Translations under genes and position numbers: made by a program
Notes under the pieces: generated by a model
The model's input: the letters and a program-made list of their open reading frames with translations, nothing else
Database searches by the model: none
What the model was told of the DNA's origin: nothing
Part shown: one piece after another, positions 29,801 to 38,193 of the stretch
How the letters are laid out: each line of letters begins with the position of its first letter
Position numbering within the stretch: position 1 is the stretch's first letter
Source: Nothopassalora personata
Lineage: Eukaryota > Ascomycota > Dothideomycetes > Mycosphaerellales > Mycosphaerellaceae
Direction: 5' to 3'
DNA length: 64,000 bases
Assembly (NCBI GenBank): GCA_033816765.1
Contig: CM066287.1
Location: 7,502,001-7,566,000 of the forward strand

Positions 29801-32057
29801 AGCGGAATCTTTTTCCAATGGCTGGTTCGTTGTCGCTGTAGAAGCACACGAATCTGCGGCCAATGAAGTTGATGAAGCTCAACAGACTGTTGAAGCAGGC
29901 AAGGACTGATTGCTGGTCTCGGTTCTTGACGGTGAACTGAAAGTGACCATGGGTATCCAGATCGTAGAAGTGGACCATGTACCGGTCTCCGTTGTAGGCG
30001 GGTGTGAACTCAGCCAGGTCCATGGCCATGTGGCCATAGGGAGTCATTGCCCGAATAGGCGCCACCCGATTGGTGACCTTGTGTGCCTTGGCAAGACCAC
30101 ATGCTCTGCAATGTGCAGTGAGGGGTGCCTTGGGACTATCAGGTTTAATGATCACCCCCTCAACCCGATAGGGTAACTGGTTAATGCGGTCTGCACCAAT
30201 ATGGCCAAAGATTTGATGCCACTGGCGCCCGGAGAGCTTGCGGTGTTTGATGGGGCTTCTGCTGGATGTAGCAGCGCCTTTAGTGCCCCCTGTGCTGTTC
30301 ATTACTGCCAAAACGGTGCGGTCGCCGTTGGAGCCCTGAACAGGCGGTGTTTGCATGGTATCACCCTTGCCAATTGTGCTGATGAAGTGCGCTGTGCGGT
30401 GTTTCTCAGTAATCTTTGGCAGGATGCTCCCATCGGTGCTTGATGGCCATTGGTAGACCATCTCTGATTGAGGCGGTGTGACCACCTTGAAGAAGGGGAT
30501 TGTGCCAGTCGGGCGGTGTAGATCCATCAATTTGGTGTCATTGTGGTACACCGAATTAGTGCGGCCATGCCACCAGAGTCCGGCTGCTTCCATGCGAGAA
30601 TGAGAGATGACGTTCACATGAAAGCCTGGGCAGTAGGCAACATCCATGAAGTTGAATGAATACCCCTGTATCTTCATGTGAACACGCCCTATTGCTGCAA
30701 TGGGGAACGTGGTGGTTCCAGCCTGGATGCAGGCGGTGGTTAGGCGCTCAGCAATGAACTCTACGCCCTGCTGATCATGGTGATTGATGACGTGGGTGTC
30801 CGAGCAGTTGTCGTATACCCAACAATCCATGAAGTTGAAGCTTAATTGGCTTATTGAGCTTGAAAGGACAGTGAGGCCAGCGAAGCCATTTAGTGTTGTT
30901 TCGCCCTTAGCAATGGCCTTGTCGCGTTCTTCATCTGTGCCATAGCGATTGAGCACCTTCAAGAGACGCTCACCATCGTCGCCCATGCAGTAGTTAATGA
31001 AGTTGATCCAGTGCTTCTTCCACTGCTCTGTGCGTTGATCTGGTGATGGGCGGATCTTGGGGTTGATCACATCGCATTTGCCCAGCGACGGATGGCAATT
31101 GTCCTTGGGCTCGCCGGTGATGTTCCAGCAGCCGCTTGGCTTGTCACTGCTCTTGTTGTCCTTGTTGCCACGGTCACGGCTCTTGTTGCCGCGGCTGCGG
31201 CCACGCGTGTTGTTGTTGTTCCCACCCCCTGTGCCTGCTGTAGGTGCTGGGGTCGGTGGGACCTCTGGAGGATCGTGTTCGGCTGATGGCTCGCCTGCGA
31301 AGGTTGCAAAGACTGATCGACCGGTGGTTGTGACTGGTGTAGTGTCGCGGATCCATTCGAGGTATCGCTCAGTAAGCTTTGACAATGGCAGGCTTTCGCT
31401 ATCGCGTCTCCACTCATTGTACAGAGCAGCACCAAATGCTGGTGCTTTCTGCTGAATGGCAAGCAGCAGATGCCTGCTGAGATCGTCGTGCTCGGCGTGC
31501 CTACACCTGGCCATCTTGGTCTGTAAGACAAGCCAGTCTGAGCACCAGTCGTCGATCCTCCGTGCTTGGCTCTTTTGAAGCCTGGACAGCTCAAGGGTGA
31601 GCTGCCGCTTACGCAGCATGTCGTCTGGACTATACTGGCCCTGCAGAGCCTTGTACTTGTCTCTGAGGGTCTTCTTACCGTGCATAAGCTCGTGCCCAAG
31701 ATCGGTAGTGGTCCGAATTAGGTATGTAACCAACTTGGACCTAGCGGTAGCGAATAGGTCGTACTGCCGTTGCTTGCGGTCGGCATCAGACTGCTTGAGT
31801 TTGAGGAACTCACGATCTGCAGCCTTATTGCCTTCCTGTGCTGAATGGTATGCATCGTAGATCTCGTCCATGCTCATGTGCACAGGCTCGACAGGCTCCT
31901 GGGCGGTGCCGGTCGGATCCACATACTTCCAGATGTTCAGAGACTCTGCGTAGAGCTCTATTTGCCTGTCAAACTTGTCCCATTGGTCAGGGCTCTTGAG
32001 AACGATAGTAGCTTGCGGTAGGATACCGGTACTACCGGATGTCTCGGAAGTCGCCAT
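26859..32057 (-). CDS. Copia Gag-Pol polyprotein, intact
   Basis: A 1732-residue single frame. Order: Gag (around DQWDKFDRQIELYAESLN, residues about 20-240) and a basic Arg/Gly/Asn linker without a canonical CCHC knuckle; a protease region near residue 414 with core YDNCSDTHV where Copia proteases normally have D-S-G; an integrase zinc finger (WHQIFGH...CRACGLAKAH) and DDE core (MDLAEF, YSDNEP, DPAERAGG); RT with FYVDDLVML near residue 1377; RNase H (GASDASYG, SSTEAELLGL, YCDN); and the C-terminal ADGLTKLLP motif. All enzymatic regions look complete apart from the unusual protease site. The ATG lies 161 bp inside the 5' LTR. This is the likeliest source of active Copia enzymes in the window. 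Confidence 0.95.
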   Translation of the reverse strand: MATSETSGSTGILPQATIVLKSPDQWDKFDRQIELYAESLNIWKYVDPTGTAQEPVEPVHMSMDEIYDAYHSAQEGNKAADREFLKLKQSDADRKQRQYDLFATARSKLVTYLIRTTTDLGHELMHGKKTLRDKYKALQGQYSPDDMLRKRQLTLELSRLQKSQARRIDDWCSDWLVLQTKMARCRHAEHDDLSRHLLLAIQQKAPAFGAALYNEWRRDSESLPLSKLTERYLEWIRDTTPVTTTGRSVFATFAGEPSAEHDPPEVPPTPAPTAGTGGGNNNNTRGRSRGNKSRDRGNKDNKSSDKPSGCWNITGEPKDNCHPSLGKCDVINPKIRPSPDQRTEQWKKHWINFINYCMGDDGERLLKVLNRYGTDEERDKAIAKGETTLNGFAGLTVLSSSISQLSFNFMDCWVYDNCSDTHVINHHDQQGVEFIAERLTTACIQAGTTTFPIAAIGRVHMKIQGYSFNFMDVAYCPGFHVNVISHSRMEAAGLWWHGRTNSVYHNDTKLMDLHRPTGTIPFFKVVTPPQSEMVYQWPSSTDGSILPKITEKHRTAHFISTIGKGDTMQTPPVQGSNGDRTVLAVMNSTGGTKGAATSSRSPIKHRKLSGRQWHQIFGHIGADRINQLPYRVEGVIIKPDSPKAPLTAHCRACGLAKAHKVTNRVAPIRAMTPYGHMAMDLAEFTPAYNGDRYMVHFYDLDTHGHFQFTVKNRDQQSVLACFNSLLSFINFIGRRFVCFYSDNEPAIGKRFRSTINSNQIEWHNTADYSANQDPAERAGGVIITMSRTIRIHARLPEKLWNECTAAACYILWRSPIQSKGWKTPFELATGRVPNVGHMVVYGCLAYVYIHGTTQPGKTEKLKERALIGYLVGYDSTNIYRVWDPSKDRVMRVKDVLFDETTFYDPSILTAGYSTPVENIATAEPAEEPEQYYDLYVAHHEHDTLQAEGVEEQAQQQPLHQNPRQYHQNAHQLLLGQEPHWPEHRSSAAFNHLESGSSFEPPDWPLTNDAITPALSRDQVKSGVEPATNESTENSDYNNNAVNNSDASEQQYINTLQQQLMDALTEEDREEIMAEADASTTSDVAAAPPPSAIPFEELSQMDDFSADTNYTLTDTGKRLRTAYFHHALHNIMVANVVISQMAGIRPRPKHHDVVRTRRSSPTRRVNTITSMHRDDLPPEPLNYRAAMKHRFAQQWREAMAKEFAKAISTGTFKWATQQEKDHDAQQEEEGLQPPLPLKWVYKYKLDEHGMLKSFKARLCARGDLQGTHLDTYAATLPASMFRLCCAMAASFDLEAEQFDVVNAFLNSDLPYTMYLQPPPGIDRPADGHALKLVKALYGLKESPLLWYNSLTETLASLGMVPLSDSECIYFNNKVMFFFYVDDLVMLYHRKHKDHALSIKKRLLAKYEMHELGDLAWFLGIKVTRDRQKRLLWLSQEDYIEKLAAKFSISTSARKTTVPVDQHLDWTVPKGHVADPMKILAYQQRIGSLNFAATHTRPDIAFSLSMLSQYLTKPTDTHLKLADQCLRYLLETKNLCLVYGASKHITGLHSQPEHLGKNHEFFGASDASYGMNVDRTSSSGWIFMLFGGPVDYKASKQITVTKSSTEAELLGLSQAASELIQWERIFAEIHLEFNQRTYLYCDNTQTIRLVNQQGQKLDTKLRHVDIHHHWLRQRDQRGDIEIQYLNTNDMPADGLTKLLPKQKHQRFVQLLNMAEEGVDPRTPSLAPSANGSNA

Positions 32058-32204
32058 GACGGTGTTAATGGGCCTAATGAACGCGGTAGTAGGTCCCCTA
32101 GGGTCTCTGCAGTGGTTTGCAGTAGTGCTTTGATGACTGGCTGATGACGATGCAAAACCTGCTTTCTAGGGCTTCTTTTGTGCAGCGAATGTTAGTGAGC
32201 GCCT

Positions 32205-32218
32205 GTCGGGCTCATAAC
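32205..32218 (-). other. Primer-binding site, half-tRNA type (initiator Met)
   Basis: The plus strand reads GTCGGGCTCATAAC, the anticodon arm of eukaryotic initiator tRNA-Met ending just after the anticodon loop. Its complement therefore primes from a cleaved 5' tRNA half, as established for Drosophila copia. RIP-altered versions occur at 32513-32526 and 22301-22315. Confidence 0.8.
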
Positions 32219-32425
32219 TATCACGTTACAAGTGGTTGGAAGTCATGAAATGGGCTCATAAAGGTGTTTCAAAAGCAGATAGTAGATTGCATGTATCTCA
32301 GCTAGAATTGAAAGGGGCTGCTTGTGAAAAGGCTGCAGGTGACTAATCAATGTCACCTGATTCTTGGCGGCTGCTGCCTCAGGTTTGATTGGGCTGCAGC
32401 GCCGGTGCACGCTTGGATCGTGACA
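32219..32425 (-). repeat. 5' LTR of intact Copia
   Basis: A 207-bp copy identical by eye to 25339-25545. Confidence 0.95.
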
Positions 32426-32526
32426 CTAAAGGTATTGCCTAAGGTCCATTATGTACCTCGATTAGGTCTAATAGATATATACAATTCCGAATAGAGACCC
32501 TAAGTTGCTTAACTCGGGCTTATAAC

Positions 32527-32775
32527 TGTAAAACTAGTAGAGATGGAAGTTTGGAACTAGGGTATTAAGTCTAGAAATCAGGGTATGAAAAACCATGTTT
32601 ATTATAAGTAGTGGCACCCTTAAGGTGCTTATATAAGTCTTCTTTTGATAAGAGGCCCTCAATCCCTGTAATTCAGGTGCCTAATCTCATTTCCTAAGAA
32701 CAAGTAATTACCACACTCAATCAGGTTATATCACCCTCAAAACCTGCTATCCATGCATCATCCTGGCGCTTTACA
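32527..32775 (-). repeat. 5' LTR of outer Copia
   Basis: This 249-bp partner of the LTR at 1549-1797 is followed by the duplication TCGGT (32776-32780). The bases just to the left, 32513-32526, are the primer-binding site (complement of an initiator tRNA-Met anticodon arm). Confidence 0.92.
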
Positions 32776-33031
32776 TCGGTGATCTACCAATAGACTATCA
32801 GGAAGCAAGAGTGCGAAGAGGTCCATGTGAGCTGTCCTAATTATTGAGAAGCTGTGTTGATATTCGGCCGTTCATTGAATGTGGTACCACACTCGTAAGT
32901 CTTCATGACAGAAGCGCATCTCAACATCATTATCTCCCTCATGATAGACATCAAAGGCCGTCAACATCCCCAATCATACTCGTAGTCAGCATCCACAATC
33001 TCTCACGGCATCTCTTCTCGCACCAGCACTA

Positions 33032-35333
33032 TCAATACACCTCATGATCACTCTCCCCCTGCGCATCCATATCCACATCCCCATCCAGACTGTCAACCTT
33101 CCTCCTCTTCCTCTCTCCCTCCCAAAAGCCCCCGACACCGACTCCCTCGTTCACCCCGTCCCACAACTCCTCTTCCCCCTCCCTCTTCGCAGTAGCCCTC
33201 TTCACCCCACCCCCCGAACCCCAAGCAATATACCTCTTCATCCGATTCTCCTCCACACAAACCCAATCCCCACTATCCCGCCCATCCTTATCGAAATGGT
33301 CCCCAATATGCTTAAACCTCGCATCCCAAGCATTACCACCGTTTTGCTCCGGCTTCACCAAACTTTTACAGAACCCGCACCAGAAGTGATGGTGTCCTTC
33401 GCGGCCGAGGCGGGACCTCTCACAGATGGTCTGGATCTCATTGGGGTTGGAGAGGGCGTGGAGGGAACACAGATGTTCTGAGAGTTGATGCTGGTGAAGG
33501 AAGGGACGACGTAGGCAGTAGGGGCATTTCCAAATTTCGGTGAGGAAGTGTTGGGAGGATTCGTGGCGTTTCCAGTCGTTGCGGGAGCCGAATTTTAAGG
33601 TGCAGGAAGGGAAGGTGCAGCCGTAGGGGCGGGTGTGACGTTTCATGTGTTTTCTGGTGGGTGATGTTAGTTGAGGTGTTGGGAGGAGAGATGGGGGGGG
33701 GGGGGCGGATGGGAAGGCGTACCGTAAGTCGCATTCGCGGGTTTTGATTTTGCCGCAGTCTTTGCAGGGGAAGTGGCCTTGGATACTGGGAGCAGGGCCT
33801 GCGGATTGGGAAGTGCTCGTGGTAGAGGCGGATTGAGGCTCGCTGAGGCTTGAGGCTGTGACTTGTATGCTGGGAAGCATGTGGTGTCGCTGCTCTGGAT
33901 GAGCGAAGTCACGGCGCCGGGGAGTTGAATGTTGCTGGGCGGGTGATGGGAAGGGGAAGGTGGTCCCATTTAGTTGCATAGGCGATGGCATGTCGTAGTG
34001 CTGGTCTCCGAATAGTATTTGGGTATCGTCCATGTGGCCTCCAGCGAAGGCAATAGGATCGCCCTGCGATTCTATGGCGGAGTCTGGCGGGAATACAGGG
34101 CCATCGTGATGTTCTGGCATCGGATGAGCCATGAAGGGAGATGCTTGCTGGTAGGCATGGCCTTCGATTGGGTCGACCTGCGACTGCCGGGCTGATCGTA
34201 ATGCAGCGTCGTAGACGGACAGACCGTCAGCTGTCTGAGTATCATCAGGTCTGGCATTTTGTTTGGATCTACTCATGTGAGTCAATCAAGCTTTCAGGTC
34301 AGATACGAGAGGGTACGCTTACGCTTCAAGTAGCTGCTCTTCGTGGTAGGAAGCATGCTTCCGTTTGATATGAGCCTTGAAGTTGTCCCTCCTGGGCCAG
34401 AACTTCGGTTGCACACCTTCGACTGTCGGACAAGCCGCACATATATAGCCTGCTGGGTTGCCAACCTTTGGACACATCTCGTGAACACTCTTCTTATGTC
34501 TCTCAAGGTCATTGACTGTCGCGAAGCCGTCCTTGCGGTTACAATCTGGCTCATGACACCGGTATGGCTTGGTATGGGTGAGCTCGTGCTTTCTAGGCAT
34601 GTGTCAGTTCACGTGAAGCATTCATGCATCAAGGGTTGACATACTTAGCATCCGACTGATTCTTTGGCTGCTTTTTGCAGCCTGGGAATCGACATGGACC
34701 GACGTGCTGCTTTCTCCGACTGTTGTTGGCAGAGGGCGTGAGGAATTGTCCTTCTGACTTGACACTCCGAGTTGGATTCGCTTTGGCTGGCGATCCAACA
34801 AGGTTCGGCTTAATATTCGCAGGGAAATATTCTCCCATCAACTCGTTGCTGTCCTTATTGTATGTCGCTTCTAGTGCCCCTCCTGATGTTGGCATGGACT
34901 CATATGCGGAGTCAGAGACCTCGGATGACTTATGAGGACTGAGTCTGTAGAGCTCTGATTCTGGCATTGGCTCAGTCATAGCTTGTGTCTTTGCCATACC
35001 ACTGCCGATCCACATAGGTCTGCTGGAGTGTGGCTGCAGAGGCAGCGCTCGTAGCTGAGGATTCCATGCCGTGTCGTTTACTGGCTTCGTCAAATTTGAC
35101 ATGGAAAGCTCATTCGCAGCGGGGGCATTCCGATGGAACTGTAGCAGATCGAGCGGATCTGAAGCTCGATGGGGCATATGCTGTTGGTTGCCATTGCCGT
35201 AGGCATCGCCAGGCATACCATAGTAGTTGTGAGTCTCCTGTCCGGCATGATCAGCAAGATGTCGTACTGTTCTACCGACATCACCTACTTGGTCTTGGTA
35301 AAAGGTGAATCCGTAGTTGCCATCCTGAGACAT
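33032..35333 (-). CDS. C2H2 zinc-finger protein, four exons
   Basis: Proposed exons, in transcription order, are 35333-34645, 34592-34323, 34271-33723 and 33653-33032 (709 residues). The three introns (52, 51, 69 nt) have donors GTATGT, GTAAGC and GTACGC and branch motifs CTGAC, CTGAC/TTGAC and CTAAC. Two clusters of C2H2 fingers result: one around residues 215-300 (CRFPGCKKQ, then CHEPDC...H...H) and one around residues 455-540 (CKDCGKIKTRECDLRKHMKRH, then CTFPSC...H, CPYC...H). Joining across the splice sites completes the finger histidines, which supports the model. It is probably a nuclear DNA-binding regulator with disordered termini; targets unknown. Only 34 bp separate the stop of the second open segment and the next, so two separate genes are less likely. 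Confidence 0.75.
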
Positions 35334-36801
35334 TCAGTCGATCGGTCTAAGCAGTCTACTTCTGTTAGCTATGATACGTAGAACAATGGTATTCTGTCTA
35401 CACCAAACCCGGATTGTGCTACATGGAGACAAACAAATGGCTATGACTAGAAAGAGAACGTGTCTAGACTACCTTTCGACTGCCAGCCAGAACAATGTGA
35501 GGCGTCAAGGTGAGGCTGAGGATACACAGCAGTGGAGGAAAACTAGCTGTATTATGCTGCGATAGACGTGCGTACCCTGCTATGCTTCGAGGCGAGCGAG
35601 TGCGTGCGGAGCGGCAGCAGGCTTGGTGAAATAGAAAGCGAGTGTCAAATAGGAACGGTCCGCACACGAGAAACGTGCATGTATATGGTTGGCCTGAGAA
35701 GAGCATCGACCCTAGGCGTTGGAAAGTCGTGTAGTGAAGTAGAAATACGGAGAGTGAGGCTAGGTCATTGCTCTCATGGCGGCCGGTAATCACTGTGACC
35801 TCCAAAAAGCAGCTACGTGTTCCATTGTGGGAACATTGAGAGCGTGGTGCGAGTACAAGGCAAACAGTTGATTTTTAGCTTGCATGAGGCAGAGCTGGCG
35901 GCCTCTGCGCTAGTCCTGCAGAGCCAATGAAAGGCAATCCCTCAAGACGAGCAGTGAGAAGTGATCAGACAAGTTTACACCAGAACTTCGCCCTCCTGCA
36001 GGCTTCCGACCCATTCATGGCCCAGCCCTTGTGCGTCCGTTTCAAAGATGCTCGATCATCGACTCTGCGGCCGGGCCTTGTCTCCGATGCGGTTCTATTG
36101 GATTTCATGTATGTGCCCAGATACACTGCATGTCTCGCTAAGCTCAGCTGTGTGCAGTCCGGAAGAGGAAGATGCGTAGAAGGAATGCAACGTGGTCTTC
36201 AGCCACCAGTCAAAACAACCAAATAGTTCCCACTTTCGACAGGTGCATGATCAGGCGCTGTAAGAAGTTAATGCTGCATTGCATATTCGTGTCACAGAGT
36301 CTGTGACTTTCAGGTATGGACGAGGGATTTGGAAGCGCCATGAGACGATCATAGGCTAGAGTTGCGCCGTGGAACCCAGCGGCCTCCAAGAATATTTGAC
36401 AGAAGTGGCTGCATCGATGACGCCTAACATCAGCCCTGTTGGCGGTGCAGCAGGCGTGGTAGTGATATTGGTGCTGTATCGCCGTCGACAGTCCAGAGAA
36501 GAATTGTGTGACTTGAAGTTTAGTTGCATGATCGAAAGACCTTGTTGGATCTCGACAGTCCAACATGTGCAGCCTCCCGTCGGTGCCGAACAAGGCTGCT
36601 GCGCATCGCCTGACAGCAATGTGGTGAGCAGCATCGGTGCAGTCGTCGAAGTGGATCTCGTTCTTGCGTCAACAGTTATTAATAAGTCCGGGTGAGAAGG
36701 GAGATTGACATGGTATTATACATTTGATGCAGTGGAGAACATTTCAATGCACCATTCTCTACCTTTGCGAGCAATAAGACATACCAGGCGAATCTTGACG
36801 T
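35334..36801. other. Intergenic region, nothing recognised
   Basis: This holds the upstream region of the C2H2 gene and the downstream region of TspO. Open frames up to about 127 codons occur on both strands but overlap each other and lack domains or splice logic. Confidence 0.5.
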
Positions 36802-37465
36802 TTATCGATTCTTTGGCGTCTCGTTGTTGAAGGTGCTGTCCTTTCCTCCCGCCGGTCGCTTTGCTTCTTTGTCGCTGAAGTCCCAGTTGTTGAGGTAGCC
36901 GACTCCAAATGTTAGGTAGTTGGCGAATGCCAACCATCCAAGATACGGTGCCAGGCACCAGCCAGAAACTTCATCGACTTGTCCCCAGATGTAAGCCAAA
37001 TAGCCAACGACACCAGTCAGAGTGACGATGTCCGCGGCAGCTTCAATCGGACGCTTGAGACCGAAGAAGAGCGGCATCCACACCAAATTGAGACCAAGCT
37101 GAATCGTGTAAAGAGTCGCACCGTGCTGGAAGGGTCAGCACAGGCACCATTCATCAAAAGGTCCATATGCAACGTACCTTTGCCAATGCTACTTTGCCAG
37201 GGTCGATGCTGCTAGATGCGGTCGACCACGCGCGATACGCCGAGTAGCCCATCAAGCCATACAATGTCGTCCAAGCTGGCCCGAAAACCCATGGTGGAGG
37301 GCGGAGTGGCGGCTGTCGTAATGCGAGATATGTTTTCTGTGTCTCCTTAGGCCGCGTGGCGAATCCAACAGCTGTGCCTGCTGCAATGGGAAGGAGTATG
37401 GCCGCGGCGGGTTGCTCCAAGAGAACTGACGGCAACGTGAGTGATGGTATGTAGGTCGTCATCAT
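36802..37465 (-). CDS. TspO/MBR family membrane protein
   Basis: Exons 37465-37178 and 37125-36802 (203 residues), with an intron GTACGT...GCTGACCC...CCAG at 37126-37177. TspO proteins are five-helix membrane proteins that bind tetrapyrroles and sterols; the eukaryotic members sit in mitochondrial or ER membranes. The family signature is clear: PPLRPPPWVFGPAWTTLYG in exon 1 and, after splicing, LYTIQLGLNLVWMPLFFG, then the WGQV...LAPYLGWLAFANYLTFGVGYLN segment of the last helices. Length and helix order fit the family. The C-terminal 25 residues are polar. It is divergent from the Ars2 gene with about 730 bp between starts. Confidence 0.92.
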
Positions 37466-38193
37466 GGAAAGCGGCGATTATCGATGGCTTCTGATGAGGA
37501 AGTACGGGAACACCTCATACAGTGTCTTGTATATACTATATCTACAGTAGCCCCAACAAGGAGCCAAGCTCTTCGTCGCCATGCCTCCCTCAGTGCCTCT
37601 CCGCTCGCTGGGACCCTGGGAACAAGGACCCACTGGTGTCCGTCTCCGCGGTCAGCTCCATCACAGCCGACCAGTCTCCCAACAACAACACTCCTCGTCA
37701 TTTCTGCGCTCGACGGTGTTGTTGTCCACTTATCGTTAGTATGCCTCTCTCATTCTTCGATACGGAGCACACGATGCCTCCGCTCCCCCTTTGTCGCGTC
37801 AAGGCGGCCAGCACCGCCAATGCATGGCAGCCCAGCTGTATGCACGGCACTGCTCTTGTGACATTGCGTTAAGAACAGCATCCAGCCCCCGACACGCACT
37901 CGTTCTTCGCTTCTTACTGCCCTTTGTCTGATCGCTCGGTTCTAACTTGGCCATGGCAAACAGTCCGCCGCATACACCACCAGCCGGCTCTATCAGCTGC
38001 AGCGCGCCCACGCCATCCCCACTCCGAGCGTACCCACCAGGCGCCGTCGACATCGCATACCAACCGCGATACATATTGCAGCCGCTTTGACTCGGGGGCT
38101 GCCGGTCGGAGCCTTGCCAGCTTGATGGAGACGATCTAGACACGCGCCATCACCATTGCTGAAAAGGACAGCGACAGCGTTCCTCGATTCAGC
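37466..38193. promoter_or_regulatory. Divergent intergenic region, TspO/Ars2
   Basis: 728 bp between two outward-reading starts. Pyrimidine-rich stretches typical of fungal promoters are present (CTCCCTCAGTGCCTCTCCGC-like). No defined element was identified. Confidence 0.4.

Larger units (their letters stand above)
25339..32425 (-). mobile_element. Intact Copia retrotransposon, possibly active
   Basis: A 7087-bp element with 207-bp LTRs (25339-25545, 32219-32425) that look identical, and a perfect duplication CTAAA (25334-25338, 32426-32430). In its own direction the LTR starts TGTCACG and ends GTGATA, so its terminus is TG...TA and not TG...CA. The primer-binding site abuts the 5' LTR (32205-32218) and a polypurine tract (complement of 25546-25557) abuts the 3' LTR. 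One uninterrupted Gag-Pol frame occupies 26859-32057. No RIP. An unusually long 1.3-kb tail lies between the stop codon and the 3' LTR. Confidence 0.95.
1549..32775 (-). mobile_element. Outer Copia LTR retrotransposon, RIP-mutated and multiply interrupted
   Basis: Two 249-bp LTRs (1549-1797 and 32527-32775), both TG...CA, are flanked by a perfect 5-bp duplication TCGGT (1544-1548, 32776-32780). In minus orientation a purine-rich tract (complement of 1798-1806) abuts the 3' LTR, and a primer-binding site matching the anticodon arm of initiator tRNA-Met (32513-32526, one RIP change) abuts the 5' LTR. After removing insertions, about 5.4 kb of the element remains: a post-pol frame at 4213-5117, RNase H and RT at 7613-10503, the integrase start at 10889-11202, and Gag at 24611-25333. 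All parts carry many TAG/TAA stops. The segment between Gag and integrase is missing at the Gypsy junction. Confidence 0.9.
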
